Source: Pseudoscleropodium purum
Lineage: Eukaryota; Streptophyta; Bryopsida; Hypnales; Brachytheciaceae
DNA: 64,000 bases
Direction of reading: 5' to 3'
Assembly: GCA_963969395.1 (NCBI GenBank)
Contig: OZ017804.1
Span: forward strand, 13,950,001-14,014,000
Each line of letters starts with the position of its first letter. The first letter of the stretch is position 1. Both the position numbers and the translations under genes were made by a program. Below the pieces are notes generated by a model. The model saw nothing but the letters and a program-made list of their open reading frames with translations, made no database searches and had not been told where the DNA came from. Of the stretch, positions 1 through 12,122 are shown one piece after another.

Positions 1-2520
1 TATCATAGTGGCTAACATGCATGATTGGATGATTTAGCCACGTAGGCACATGTTTATGAAGAGATAGTGAACTTATACTAAAGGGTGATACCAATGGCAT
101 TTGAGAACCTTTGTATTGTGTAATATAAAGATACCTTGTGTTATGCCACTATTTGGAGGGGAGGTTATTGGCCTTAGGTATGTCATTTTTGACCTGAGGA
201 TTATGTCTACTTGTAGAAAATGGTGCTTACAATACTTGATGTGACAACGGGATGTATTATTTTGTGAATGCACAAGGTACTTCAATTAAGAATGTTACTT
301 TCAGAGGGTTGTGATGGTAAGGTCTAAAAGGACCATACACACAATAATGTGCCATTTCATTTGCCATACATTAATGATCAAATTGATGTAAGTTGAATGG
401 TTTTATATTTCAAATAGGATGAGTTGCATGTTATGTAGAATGGCACTACTACTATTATAGTTTTGTATGTTTTATTTAATAGGGTGGCATTTTTAGTGTT
501 TGAATTAGCCACTATATGAAGTCCCTATCGGTTAGTGGCCATGTCCAAGTTGCATCTCAAAGGGTAGTCAATCATTATAGTTTTATGCAAGATTTTCAAA
601 GTTGGTATTTTTAGGGTCTCTTAAAGGGGTTTGGTTTATGCCAACATGAAATGAACTTCAAAACTAATAAAAGAGGCAAGTAAAGGGGTATTGTTATATT
701 GCTTACTCCATGTATGTATGTGTTATATATAGGCATAAAATTCTTTTCATTGCTATGAATGTTGTCATTGTCAAGTGTTAGTTGTGATGTAGGTGTATTT
801 CACATTCGTGTTATTGCTTTTAGAAGCAATTGGTGGTTGTGATAGATGTCACAAGCTACTTGGTGTGGGTCCATTGACACAATGTCTATTTGAGTTTAGA
901 GCTATTACGTTGTGGCATAAGTTAGTATTCTGGCCATTGTCAAGCCTTATGTTGCACCAAGGGTTGTGCATTGTCTTCTAAATCAATTAGTACATTTCTA
1001 TGCAAGGCATTTCATACCTTGTCATGTTAGTATTGATTGTCACATATTGGCATGATATAATTTTGGTACAATATGATTATACATAGCAAATGTTTAGGAA
1101 AGATATAGAGGTGCACAATGGGATATTACAAGAGAAGGTAGGAGATATTTCTAGATTGATATAGGGATGAATAAGGAAGACAAACACCAAGTATTTAAGA
1201 ATTTTTTCTTTTATTTATTAAGTAGAGTCCAAACTCAATATTTAATAATTTACAATTGCCACAAAAGTCCTTGATATATAGTCATTTTTTATAATTTGAA
1301 CACTGTTTTTAGAGTTCTCATGGGTTTGTATAAAAAAATCAATATACTAATGTTTAAACATTACTATAATTAGTATTTTAGTGACATTTTGACACTAATT
1401 TTTTTTAGTTCTATAAATATATCAATATATATATATATATATATCAAAACATATCACTATAAATGTTCAAATTATTGATTATGGCAATGTCTAAGCAATG
1501 ACATATTTTGACCTTTCATTACAAAAACTTTGAACCCCTTAAACTATCAATAATTGGTATGTTGGAATCCTTGCTGTGTCTTCACTTTCCTTTGGGGGTA
1601 TTAAAAGACGCCCCAAAACAACAAATGATATGGAAATGGATGCCAATTTTATACATTGGTTCAATTTGCTAAATGTCGTTGTGTCCATATCTTTTAGAAT
1701 TGAATAAACCATTCTGAAGCTTCATAGAAGATAGCAAAATGTACCAATAGAAATCATAAATCTTATCCTATATTTATGAAAGATAGAAATATCATTTTGG
1801 AAGTTTATGGACTACTATTTTCAAGCACTATTTTTGAATCTTTTTGAGATAAATATTGAATTTGACAAAAAAATTCAAAATTAAATTCAACAAGTTGTGA
1901 TCCTTTCTTCATTCAAACAACATTGGTCTGAGGTTTAGGACGATTCTAAGATTCATTCCATCCCTTTACAAGACAATGTCACCAAATACACTCTAACTTG
2001 GTGATGATGAGTCTAAAATTCATGACTATAACCAATAAAAATTACTAAACACTTATTTAATATTAAAACTTTAAGGTGGGTTGTTTAGCAATTGGTATTG
2101 TTTGTCCGTTGTCACATCTACTATAATGTTAGATTACTATAAGTGTCACACACCTTAGTGCTTGAATGGAAAAGATTTATCACTACTATTTTCATAGACA
2201 TGAAAGAAATTAAAATAATAATTAAATGATGTAGGAAATCTTGTGAAAGATTAAAAATGTACCAGCAAAAATAAATATTTTGAATAATTATTATAGTTAT
2301 TTATGTTCCTATAATTGTTTTATTGGGGAAGATTAAAAACATTGCTACTCACAACCTCACAAATGTCTCAATTGTCAAATGGGTGGGGTGATTGGCATGA
2401 CTACGTAATTGATCTGCATTGCACTAAGTTACACTACCAAACATGAAGTCAGGACAGGAAAGGTCGGGGAAGACAAGTCGCGTTCCTGCAATAAGTTAGG
2501 GTTCCTCACCTCCGAGTGTC
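1..2520. other. AT-rich intergenic stretch, no gene seen
   Basis: Short open frames here are not preserved over useful lengths and match no family I know. A pure (AT)10 microsatellite lies at 1425-1444. The 3' part becomes less AT-rich at about 2450, where the RPN2 leader probably begins. Confidence 0.6.
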
Positions 2521-2521
2521 T

Positions 2522-2576
2522 CCAGAGCCTTCTCCAGAGCCTTCTCCTGCTCACTCCAGAGCCTTCTCCTGCTCTC
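2522..2576 (+). repeat. Short tandem CCAGAGCCTTCT repeats in the RPN2 leader
   Basis: Three head-to-tail copies of CCAGAGCCTTCT are visible, the last two followed by CCTGCTC. They lie about 140-190 bp before the RPN2 start codon, so probably in its promoter or 5' UTR. The pyrimidine-rich strand is the coding-sense strand. Confidence 0.7.
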
Positions 2577-2654
2577 CCGATGCTTGTATATTCTCCTCCC
2601 CAGTCTCGATTCCAAGCTTCCGTTGCCGTTCTTGTTCGTGCTTAGGGTTTGTTC

Positions 2655-2945
2655 ATGCATCAGCGTTCGGCGGTGGAGAGTTTTGGTAGAGAGATTGGAG
2701 GGGGAGGGCATCATGACGGTGGTGACGACGGCGAGCGGCCTGCTGGCCATGCTGTCGGAGGACCACCCGACGCTGAAATTGCACGCGCTGAAGAATTTGA
2801 ACGTGCTGGTGGAGCATTTCTGGCCCGAGATTTCCACCAACATCTCGTCGATCGAGTCGTTATACGAGGACGAGACGTTTCACGAGCGTCACTTGGCGGC
2901 TTTGGTGGCTTCGAAGGTGTTTTACTATCTGGGAGAGCTCAATGA
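2655..2945 (+). other. Overlapping upstream ORF on the RPN2 transcript
   Basis: An ATG at 2655 opens a 96-codon frame that overlaps the RPN2 start at 2713 in another frame. Most of its length is shadow of RPN2 coding sequence. It matters only because, if transcription begins upstream, scanning ribosomes meet this ATG first. Another short upstream frame runs from ATG 2580 to 2645. Whether either is translated cannot be told from sequence. Confidence 0.3.
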
Positions 2946-5757
2946 CTCCCTCACGTATGCGCTCGGCGCCGGGCCCTTGTTTGATGTCTCCGAGGACACG
3001 GAGTATGTGCAGACGCTGGTGGCGAAGTGCGTGGATGAGTACATCCTTTTGAGTGTGAAGGCGTCCGAAGAGTCTGGGAAAGCGGCGTTGGATCCCCGTC
3101 TGGTAGCCATCGTGGAGCGCATGCTGGACAAATGTATGCAGGAGGGGAAGTTTCAGCAAGCGGTCGGGATTGCGCTGGAGTGCCGACGGCTTGATAAGCT
3201 GGAGGAGGCGATCAATCGGAGCGAGAATGGTCCGGCGATGCTTTCGTATTGCCTTCGCTTGTCGCAGACTTTTGTAAATAGGCGCGAGTTTCGCCACGAG
3301 GTTTTGCGTCTTTTGGTCCGAAGCTATCAGGCGCTCCAGCAGCCGGACTACTTGAGCATTTGCCAGTGTCTGATGTTCTTGGATGAGCCCGCGGGCGTGG
3401 CTGCAATTTTGGACAAGCTTTTGACGGGGGACAAAAACGATGCGCTGTTGGCTTACCAGGTCGCGTTTGATTTGTTTGAGAATGAATATCAGAAGTTTCT
3501 GTTGAACGTGAGGGATCTTTTGCCCGAGCCAGCTGTGAGCGCCGCGACTGGGTCGAGTCGGAACGAGAATGGCATCAGTGCTATGACCGGGGGTGGTCCT
3601 ACGGCAATGGACGCTGATCTGACGGAGCCTCTGTTAGCAAGGCATGACGCCGAGGAAGCTGCGTCTGCGGAAGAGAGGACGCCGTATGTGGAGAGGTTAG
3701 GGAAGTTGAAGGGCATTCTGTCCGGGGAGACCCCCATCAGTTTGACTTTGCAGTTTCTTTATAGTCACAATCGGTCCGACCTTTTGATATTGAAGACTAT
3801 TAAGCAGTCCGTGGAGTTGCGTAACAGTGTTTGTCATAGTGCGACCATTTACTCGAACGCTCTGATGCATGCGGGCACCACAGTGGATACGTTCTTGCGT
3901 GAGAATTTGGATTGGTTGAAGAGGGCCACGAACTGGGCGAAATTCAGTGCGACAGCGGGCCTGGGTGTGATTCATCGTGGTCACCATCAACAAGGAAGGT
4001 CTTTGATGGCTCCTTACTTGCCCCAGAACGGCGGAACCGGTGGTGGGAGTCCCTATTCCGAGGGAGGAGCCCTGTATGCTTTAGGGTTGATTCACGCTAA
4101 CCATGGTGAGGGTATCAAGCAGTTTCTGTTGGAGAGTTTGCGCAACACTAGCAACGAGGTGATTCAGCATGGAGCTTGTTTAGGGTTAGGCTTAGCTGCT
4201 CTGGGTACAGCGGATGAGGAGATTTACGAGGACGTGAAGAATGTTCTGTACACTGATAGTGCCGTAGCTGGTGAGGCTGCCGGTATAGCCATGGGGTTAC
4301 TGATGGTTGGTACGGCCAGTGAAAAGGCCGGCGAAATGCTGGCGTATGCTCACGATACGCAGCATGAGAAGATCATTCGTGGTTTGGCCCTCGGCATTGC
4401 ACTGGTTGTGTACGGTCGCGAGGAGGAAGCCGACACTTTGATTGAGCAAATGACTCGGGATCAGGATCCCATATTGCGGTATGGAGGTATGTACGCTCTG
4501 GCCATGGCTTATCGCGGTACTGCGAACAACAGTGCCATCCGGCGGTTGCTGCATTTTGCAGTGTCCGATGTGAGCGACGACGTGAGGAGGACCGCGGTCT
4601 TGGCATTAGGTTTTGTTCTGTGCTCTGAGCCCGAGCAGACTCCCCGCATCGTGTCCTTGCTCTCTGAGTCTTACAATGCGCATGTGAGGTATGGGGCAGC
4701 CATGGCTGTAGGTATCTCCTGCGCAGGTTCCGGATCTAGTGAAGCCATCTCGTTACTGGAGCCTCTTACAGCTGATGCAGTTGATTTTGTTCGTCAGGGA
4801 GCACTTATAGCTATGGCAATGGTGCTTCTACAGACGACGGAGACCCGCGAGCCTCGTGTTTCCAGTTTCAGGAGACAGCTGGAGAAAATCATTAACGACA
4901 AACACGAGGAGACGATGAGTAAGATGGGAGCCATTCTTGCTCAAGGCATTTTAGACGCAGGAGGTCGTAATGTTGCGATCATGCTTCAGTCTCGAACTGG
5001 GCACGACCGTGTGACAGCCGTTGTGGGAATGGCCGTGTTCAGCCAGTTTTGGTACTGGTACCCCCTGATTTACTTCATCAGTTTGTCTTTTGCCCCGACG
5101 GCTTTCATAGGTCTGAATGAAGAACTGCGGATGCCGAAGTTTGATTTTGTCTCTGAAACCAAGCCGTCCATGTTTGGATACCCTCCGTCTGTAGCTCCTC
5201 CTACCACCGCTTCTGCTGTGAAGCTGCCTACTGCTGTCCTGTCGACCTCGAATCGGGCTAAAGTGAGGGGTGCGAAGAAGGAAGCCGAAGTTAAAGCAGG
5301 TAAGGCACCAGTTCACGAGGGTGGTGCTTCTGCCTCTTCCAGCATCGCCGAAGTCTCCAGTGGCAGTGCTGAAGGGCCGTCGGATGGTGACAAGGAGTCC
5401 ACTTCTGCAGTGAAGGATGAGAATGCCATGGACGTGGAGGGTGGAGTGGAGAAGAAGGCAGCGGTCGCCGAGCCCTCATCCGAAGTGCTGAGTAACCCTG
5501 CACGTGTTGTGCCTGCACAAGAGAAATTTATCAAGTTCAGGGAGGACTCCAGATATGCACCTCTGAAGTTGAAACGAGCTCCTTCCGGGTTTGTGATGTT
5601 GAGAGATATGGCCCCCTCCGAACCAGTGGAGCTGGTATCAACAGACACTCCCGTATCTGGAGTTGCAGGTGCGGGAGCCCCGCCAGCGAACCCGAACACT
5701 GCTGCGATGGAGGACAATGAACCCCCTCCACCCGAGCCTTTTGAGTACGTCCCTTGA
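2713..5757 (+). CDS. RPN2: 26S proteasome non-ATPase regulatory subunit RPN2 (PSMD1), 1014 aa, intronless
   Basis: RPN2 is a large scaffold of the 19S regulatory particle base; it contacts the ATPase ring and carries the docking site for the ubiquitin receptor RPN13. The start [17 protein letters not shown] is the first ATG in the frame and matches the family N terminus ([22 protein letters not shown]). An N-terminal helical region (about 1-400) precedes proteasome/cyclosome repeats at about 410-710, for example [30 protein letters not shown] and [16 protein letters not shown]. The block [20 protein letters not shown] is near 776, followed by a low-complexity acidic/Ser linker (about 845-930) and the C-terminal [11 protein letters not shown] tail, the RPN13-binding type. 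Length fits the family's usual ~1000 aa. The ORF is uninterrupted and much GC-richer than its surroundings; no frame damage is seen. Confidence 0.96.
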   Translation: MTVVTTASGLLAMLSEDHPTLKLHALKNLNVLVEHFWPEISTNISSIESLYEDETFHERHLAALVASKVFYYLGELNDSLTYALGAGPLFDVSEDTEYVQTLVAKCVDEYILLSVKASEESGKAALDPRLVAIVERMLDKCMQEGKFQQAVGIALECRRLDKLEEAINRSENGPAMLSYCLRLSQTFVNRREFRHEVLRLLVRSYQALQQPDYLSICQCLMFLDEPAGVAAILDKLLTGDKNDALLAYQVAFDLFENEYQKFLLNVRDLLPEPAVSAATGSSRNENGISAMTGGGPTAMDADLTEPLLARHDAEEAASAEERTPYVERLGKLKGILSGETPISLTLQFLYSHNRSDLLILKTIKQSVELRNSVCHSATIYSNALMHAGTTVDTFLRENLDWLKRATNWAKFSATAGLGVIHRGHHQQGRSLMAPYLPQNGGTGGGSPYSEGGALYALGLIHANHGEGIKQFLLESLRNTSNEVIQHGACLGLGLAALGTADEEIYEDVKNVLYTDSAVAGEAAGIAMGLLMVGTASEKAGEMLAYAHDTQHEKIIRGLALGIALVVYGREEEADTLIEQMTRDQDPILRYGGMYALAMAYRGTANNSAIRRLLHFAVSDVSDDVRRTAVLALGFVLCSEPEQTPRIVSLLSESYNAHVRYGAAMAVGISCAGSGSSEAISLLEPLTADAVDFVRQGALIAMAMVLLQTTETREPRVSSFRRQLEKIINDKHEETMSKMGAILAQGILDAGGRNVAIMLQSRTGHDRVTAVVGMAVFSQFWYWYPLIYFISLSFAPTAFIGLNEELRMPKFDFVSETKPSMFGYPPSVAPPTTASAVKLPTAVLSTSNRAKVRGAKKEAEVKAGKAPVHEGGASASSSIAEVSSGSAEGPSDGDKESTSAVKDENAMDVEGGVEKKAAVAEPSSEVLSNPARVVPAQEKFIKFREDSRYAPLKLKRAPSGFVMLRDMAPSEPVELVSTDTPVSGVAGAGAPPANPNTAAMEDNEPPPPEPFEYVP

Positions 5758-8141
5758 TCGCCCCATGCGATTTTAGATTTTAGTTTATGTATGTGTGTGC
5801 TTTTCACACATGCGTACAGTGAATGTTAGTCTCAAATGTTAATACTCCATCATAAAATTTCTTACTGCCCACTCAACAAAACAGATTCTCTTTGTGATTG
5901 CTGCTCGTCTATTATGCTTGGAATTTTGCGAGCGTACGTCAAAAAAGTTTCCATTTTTGTTGTTTGGAATTTTTGATTGGAGATGTCTTGACGAGTGGGA
6001 GGTTCTTTGTGCAAAAAGTGTTCATGGTGAATTAGTGACTACGAGGTGTTGAAATCGTGCCTTCATTATGTTTTAGCATAGTGGAGTATTAACATGGATG
6101 GTTTTAGATGAGCCAGAGAAAGGAAGTAGTCTTGAGTAATCCCTTGATAACAAATTCCCTGTTTCTCTAACGTCTTGACATTGCTATTACCAACTTCAAT
6201 TGCCGTGTTTTAGTAGTCGTTCCAGAACTCTGGTTCAGTAGCCATCCGGGACTGTCGTCATAACTATCTAGAATTACTAGTTGAATTCTCGAGGGAATCA
6301 TTTCTGCACTCTAGCAAGTGCACAGTACTGGATTTTTGTGGGAAAGAATAAAAGTGACGGAAAATGGTATATACTGGTATGCGAAATTAGTTTTAAGGCG
6401 TTTACGTGCGAGTTGGGCTTCAATTCATTTCCATTTGAAAAATGTACTCCGAGTTTATCCTAGCTTGAGTGCAATGTTTGATCAGTGCAACTTAGTTTCA
6501 AGTCAAGATTTATTTTTTTTAGCTATGGCAATCATTTGAAGTCTTCTCAACCCAATATTACTTCATGAGTTGCACATTTGACAACTTTGAGTAGTGATCT
6601 TGCAGATGGGTGATTGCAGAAAACACCTATTGATTTTCTTGGATTTCCGAGTTTGTTGAGTTCGGAATTGGTCAAAGATTATGTACAAATATGATGATTT
6701 GTTATTGCAATTGTACTTGGAGCAAGAAAGTAGTCTAAAATGCACAAGCTCATGTTCTTAACTCAATTTCTTGTGTAGCTACCACATTAAGCCTTCAAGA
6801 TCATTTATCATCCACTAATTGGATAATCCCTCCATTGAGTGATGGCTCTCTCATTGATTGATCCAAAAGTGCTAGAGTGATGTCTCTCTCATCGACTGAT
6901 CCAAAAACGCTAGAGCTATAATGAGGTCAATTTTTCAGATTTTTTATGGTTTATGGTCTATTTTTAACATTGGAAATGTATTGGATTTTTCATTTCTCTT
7001 TTTAAAGATGAACTCACATGGGAAGCTTCATTATCTTGATTTTGCTTAAAAGTAGAAAAATGTCTTATGTCGTTTTGAATGTCAAAATCTAGGTTTGTCA
7101 ATAAAAAGATAGTGAAAATATATTACATGAGAGATTCCTTTTTTAAGGCATTAGTGTTAATTGAAAAGTATGTGTAGTTAAGGATAATGAATTGGAATTT
7201 GAGAAAAATATAGGATGAAGTTCTTTGATACATCCCTATCCCTAGGAAGGATTGATGGAGTTTGGTGTAGTGTTTTTTTGGTATAATTCTTAGTTAAGCC
7301 TTCCTTTAACCCCTAAAGTTCTTTAACTATGTTTTCACCAAATACGCTCCAAAATTGCCATTTTTGGGACAAATATAAAAAAAATTAAAAAACATTTTTG
7401 GACACATCCAATTGTAGGATCTTGTAGTATGATAATTTTCAAAGATGTGAAAATTTTTTCAGAAATTTCCACTGTGTAGATTATAAGATATTAACATTTT
7501 GAATTGATAGAAAGCCTTTTTTTGGCCTTGCAAAAAATCGGGCAGGTGCACTTCACAAAGTTACATTTATATGAAAAAATATCCAAAATGGTTGCAACTC
7601 TTTGGATTCATTCCTCAAGTCAAATTGGCTACATTCTTGAAAAATTTTAGATCATTTGGAATTGTACAACATATAGAAAAAAAATAGTAAGTAGAGGGAA
7701 ATAGAAAATGAATCAAAATACTAAATTGTTGATAATTTAGTTGTGGAATTGAAAAATGCCATTCCCAATGGTTGTAATTTTGTAATAAACAATCTTCATC
7801 TAGTATTTTCATTTTTTTTCAAAAATATTGAAAATTGAATTCAATAAAGAACTTCAAAGTTTATTTTGGAGTACAGAATCCATGACCACCCGCAAACTAA
7901 AACACTTCATAACTTTTGACTCGTTGATCAAAATAGAATGATTTAGAGCTTTATATATATATAATTAATTTCAAATTTTTGTTTTTAAAAAAAGTGAATT
8001 TTCCATATTTGCCTAGATTGCCTAAGTTGAGAAATAAACTACATATTAGGCCACAATTTTTGACTCATATTTCCAAATGTCTTGAAATTTAGTGCACATT
8101 GAAGATATTCCTCATCTACACCTTCTATTAAAATTTGGGCC
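5758..8141. other. RPN2 3' flank and AT-rich spacer, no gene seen
   Basis: The first few hundred bases probably hold the RPN2 3' UTR, but no polyadenylation site can be fixed. The rest is strongly AT-rich with stops in all frames. A degenerate tandem pair occurs at 6837-6911. Confidence 0.55.
6837..6911 (+). repeat. Degenerate two-unit tandem repeat (~38 bp)
   Basis: Two adjacent units share GTGATG, CTCTCTCAT and TGATCCAAAA followed by GCTAGAG, with scattered substitutions between them. Confidence 0.6.
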
Positions 8142-8255
8142 AAAAATATGGAAATCTCCTCTCACATGCACTTGCCCCCAAAAGGACCAAGGTGTGTTTT
8201 TTGGCAACATAACTTTTGGAGGCAAGTGCATGTGAGAGGGGATTTCCATATTTTT
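8142..8255. repeat. Near-perfect inverted repeat, 42-bp arms, 30-nt loop
   Basis: The left arm (8142-8183) and right arm (8214-8255) are reverse complements over 42 positions with two mismatches (T/C and C/T). The spacer is 30 nt. A transcript from either strand would form one long stable hairpin. Directly after it, at 8255-8279, lies a second near-palindrome centred on TTGGTACCAA. It could be a small fold-back element or a small-RNA precursor; no target duplication was identified. Confidence 0.85.
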
Positions 8256-8279
8256 AATACCTTGGTACCAAGGGTATTA

Positions 8280-9004
8280 AGCCCACTTCCTGGTTGTCAT
8301 TGCTCAATTACTTCCTTCTCCACTAAGAGATCACTTGTATAGACATGTATTTTGGCCACTTTTTGCTATTCATTCTTGATGTGAATTTTAGCTATAAATT
8401 GATGTTTTTTGAGTTTAATCCCAACTAATGAAATATATCTTATCAAGTTTAGTTTAAACTCTAATTGGAAAAAATTGAAAAATTCTTAAAATTCAATATT
8501 TTATTGCAATATGAACTTGGACCTATAATATGGTTTGTTGATTTTATTATTTTATAAGGACACTGAAAGTTTGTTTTGTACTATATATTCTATACTATAC
8601 TATTCATCTACAATAAAAATTTCAGATTCTTTGAGCATATTTTACATTTTATATGAATTTCTTCACTTTTTTGTTAAACAATTCATAGTAATTTCACACT
8701 GGCTTACAAAAGAAATTTGAAATGTAAAAAATTTCATTTATATATGATTGCAAAATGGCAACAAAGAGAGTGAAGGATTTTGAAGCTAGAATCTATATTT
8801 TGAAGCTAAAATTTGTGATTATAGGCTTGTCCTTTTAGGTTTATCTTTGAATCAATGAGACCTATCACCAAATTACTATGCCAAAAATGATTAGAAAATC
8901 ATCCATTGACCACTTTTTGACCTTTAATCCCGAAATGCCTAAGGCACCAAAATTTGGCGTTTACAAAACTTTGAAATTAAATAAAAAAATCTTTAAAAAG
9001 TTGC
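8280..9004. other. AT-rich spacer, no gene seen
   Basis: No recognisable coding sequence or repeat structure. Short frames are AT-driven and do not resemble known proteins. Confidence 0.5.
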
Positions 9005-9580
9005 TATTTTTAATAGTTTATATTTTTGGAAAGTTATTCTTGAAGTTTAATTTTGGCATCAAAAATCCAATCTTGAAATAAATGATAGTGATTTTTCTAT
9101 TCAAGATTTTGTGCAAGGGTACCCATTACAATCTTGACTTTCCATAGTGTTGAGAGCTCTTAGAAATGAGCCTCAAATACACTAGATCTTGGAGAAAAAA
9201 TCACATTCAAAATTTATTTAAAAAAATTATAGAGTAGATTTTAAGAAGCAATAAATTGATTGGGGTTATACATGTTAGGCACTTTGACTTTGTATTTTTC
9301 AAAATTCACTTAAAAAATTATAGAGTAGATTTTAAGAAACAATAAATTGATTAGGGTTATGCATGTTAGGTACTTTAACCTCATATTTTTTTAGGTTCTG
9401 TAAGTGATATTACTGTGTTTTTGTTTTCTACAAGATCTCTAACATGTCTAGATTGAATTTGTACAATTAGAATTCTAAAAAAATTGATACAACTTATGAA
9501 AATGTTGGTATTTTGTTCAATTTAGAGCAAATTCCCAGAAGCTCAAAATAGGCTTTGGGCATTTAGAAGTTAAGGATTAA
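9005..9580 (+). repeat. Dispersed repeat, copy 1 (partner at 41050-41640)
   Basis: This segment aligns by eye with 41050-41640 in the same orientation. Shared blocks, in the same order, include TTTTGTG-AAGGGT, TTAGAAATGAGCCT, AATACACTAG, AAAAAATCACAT, TTATGCATGTTA (second internal unit), CTAACATGTCTA and GAAGYTCAAAAT. It is diverged, with indels, and does not encode a recognisable protein. Type of element unknown. Confidence 0.75.
9210..9391 (+). repeat. 91-bp tandem duplication inside dispersed repeat copy 1
   Basis: Units 9210-9300 and 9301-9391 are nearly identical, sharing TTATAGAGTAGATTTTAAGA and CAATAAATTGATT. The partner repeat near 41265 has only one such unit, so the duplication arose after the two copies separated. 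Confidence 0.85.
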
Positions 9581-9640
9581 AGTTGTCCATGGATGTAGTT
9601 TTTTTAAAACAAAATTAATCAAATTTGGAAAATTCTATAG

Positions 9641-10532
9641 TAGTATTCCTTAACGTAGAAGTACTAATTTTGGACAAGCCCTTGTAATTACTTCATAGGG
9701 TAAACTATTGTGGACAACAATTAGATGCAAATAGTATTCTTTAAGGTAGAAGTACCTATTTTGTCCAAGCCCCTATAATTGCTTCATAGGCTAATGGATG
9801 CAAATAATATTATTTAGGGTAGAAATACCTATTTCAGATATGCCCTTGTAATTGCTTCAACTAGATGTAATGGTCATTGAAAAAGATTCTTGGTTTGTAC
9901 TTTCGGGTCCACTCATCTCTCTTCTTTCTTGGCCTAGGGAGAAGTGCCAAAGCTAACCACACTAAGGTAGAAGTACCTATTTTGGATAACTTAAGCATCT
10001 TAGATTGGATGATGTGGAAAAGTCATGGGGAACTTACTTCAATGTGTGCAAAAATAAGGTTGTGGAAAAATGCCAAAAAGATTGAAATTTTTTCACCAAA
10101 AATGAATATTTTATTGAATTTAAAAGTGGATTTTGCTCCCGGACCCATTCTTGTTTCATAGACTCACCTATTGTGGTCAACATTGGCACATCTCCTTAAA
10201 CCAAGAAAGAAGAGAGATGAATGGACGAGAAAGTACAAACCAAGAATATTTTTCAATGATCACTACATTTAGTTAGGTTAGTCTATGACACAATTACAGG
10301 GGGCTTGTCCAAAAGAGATACTTCTACCTTAGATGAGTTTATGAAATTGGAATGGATTCGGGTGTAAAATCCACTTTTGTATTCAATAAAATATTCATTT
10401 TTGGAGAAAAAATTTCGTTTTCTAGCATTCTTCTACAACCTTATTTCTGCACACACTGAACTCAGTTCCCCATGACTTTTCTACATCAGTTTGCAATGCT
10501 TAAGTTCTCCGAAATAGGTACTTCTACCTTAC
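9641..10532. repeat. Complex fold-back block with six AAGGTAGAAGTACC-type motifs
   Basis: Three short direct units (9641-9731, 9732-9804, 9805-~9868) each begin near a GTAGAAGTACC-like motif. Next come segment B (~9797-9962) and segment A (9963-10167), then B inverted (10168-~10332) and A inverted (~10333-10532). The order is therefore B-A-B'-A' rather than a simple hairpin. The motif AAGGTAGAAGTACCTATTT starts each segment, four times on + and twice on -. Arms are roughly 80-90% alike by eye. No protein is encoded. It ends about 15 bp before the probable xylanase leader. Confidence 0.8.
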
Positions 10533-10545
10533 TACAGTAATTTCG

Positions 10546-10918
10546 TTCCTCTTGACTCTACATTCATCCATTTGCTTATTACATCCTCAATCCAGATTTG
10601 AATGCGCCATTCCCCTCCTTCCTTCAGAGTTCGCCAGCAGTTCGTCGCACCAACATCTCCCTCTACAACGTGTCAGTCTTTCATTTCGAAGTTGCAATTC
10701 TTTTTTCACAAATCTTCCTCATCAGTTGCTCTCACTCACTCAGCGAGGTCGGTGTATGGAAATTCACTTGCAACAAGTACAGTCCCTCACTTTACAGCGT
10801 CGAGAAAGCTCTTCTCGTTTTCTTGCTTGGTTAAGAAAAGCTTCCGGCTGTTGAAATCACGGAGCTCACGAAATTCTTAGTGTTCTTGCGATCGCATTGA
10901 CCAACGTCTGATTATTAG
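10546..10918 (+). other. Probable 5' UTR exon / promoter-proximal region of the xylanase gene
   Basis: Base composition changes here from AT-rich to mixed, with CT-rich stretches typical of plant leaders. A donor-like ATTAG|GTCAGTG falls at 10918/10919, and an acceptor-like TGGTAG lies directly before the xylanase start (CCATGG at 12121). An untranslated first exon with a ~1.2 kb leader intron is therefore inferred. The intron interval shows no other gene. Confidence 0.35.
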
Positions 10919-12122
10919 GTCAGTGCATTCTCTCAAATTTTTATGTGCGATCGTGCTGCTTCATTATTTTTGTGCTTACTCTGTACTCAGTACTCCGTAC
11001 TTGATTCTCTTGAAATCGTGGTTGAAGAGGTTATGCGCGGGTTCGTGTTGGATCGACTATTTGAAAAACTATTCACTCTTAAAATTGCGTTGATTTCAAT
11101 TGGAGAGGTGAAGTCACGATTCTTGAGATACTTCAATTTCAGAGTCTTTCTTTTCTATTGGAAGATGTTTGTTTAGTAGGGGTTTCAGATCTGTTCCTCT
11201 GCATTTTCCTAGACGATTGTCTGGAGCTTCAGTTATATGCTATACGTGTCCTGGTTTTTGGAGCTCTGTGCCCAATTTTGAGCTTGAATGTCTCAAATTA
11301 AGCGCTTTGGAACATGTCATTTAAATGAGGATGAGCATTAAAACTCTGCCAGGCTAGGGGGTAGTACTTTGTAAGGGGCTAATACTTTGAGGAAAGAAGA
11401 AATATGTTTGATAATTAACCTGCAAACTGCGAAGTAAGAATCGCTAGGTTGACACTCCTAATTTGGATGTTCATTTGCGAGTTTCGAATTTGTTTAGTTA
11501 GGAATGATTCTTTTGACAATGACAGTGAGAGATGATGCTTGTACGCTTGGATTTCCTTTGTTACTTTTGCGCTGGGCATTATCACCGTGTTTAATTGCGC
11601 ACTGGAGGCAATCCCGTTGGTGCGTGCTGGAGATGTTTCTAGTTCTCATAATGCCATGTCTGGTGTTACAGTTTTAGCCCTTAGATTAACAAGAATGGAA
11701 GATTTAGACGTTCTTGATTGCACAGAATGACTTGGCATTATGCTCAATACTACTCTTGTCCAGAAGGCTAAGTTTACCAGTCATGCAGCCATCATTGGAC
11801 CTTAAGGGAGATGCTGCTCATACTGTATGCTAGGTCTCCTCCTCCAGATCCACTATAGTACAAGTCAGCCGGATGCATCAAGTGTGTTTGATGGAGAATG
11901 CTTCAACCTTGGTCCCTTGGAATTTACAGGTTTACTCTTCTGGCTACTCATCTTCTTTGATGCTTGGTGCTTGAGCTACGAAGTAAGTCTTCTTAACTTC
12001 CATCATGCAAAACCGAGCGTCGTGAATCTCCTCGGCAAGGATTCGTCATTCCGGCTGCTTGAATCTCTGCGTCCGTTTTTTGAGAAGAAAGCTTGGAAAT
12101 AGTGCACCTTACAGTGGTAGCC

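Noticed and set aside
793..981. 62-codon + ORF in the first spacer
   Set aside because: It is hydrophobic and unrecognised, in AT-rich DNA with no splice or leader context; probably chance.
2496..5807. Several minus-strand and other-frame ORFs of 60-164 codons over RPN2
   Set aside because: They are shadows of a GC-rich, highly conserved coding frame and match no family.
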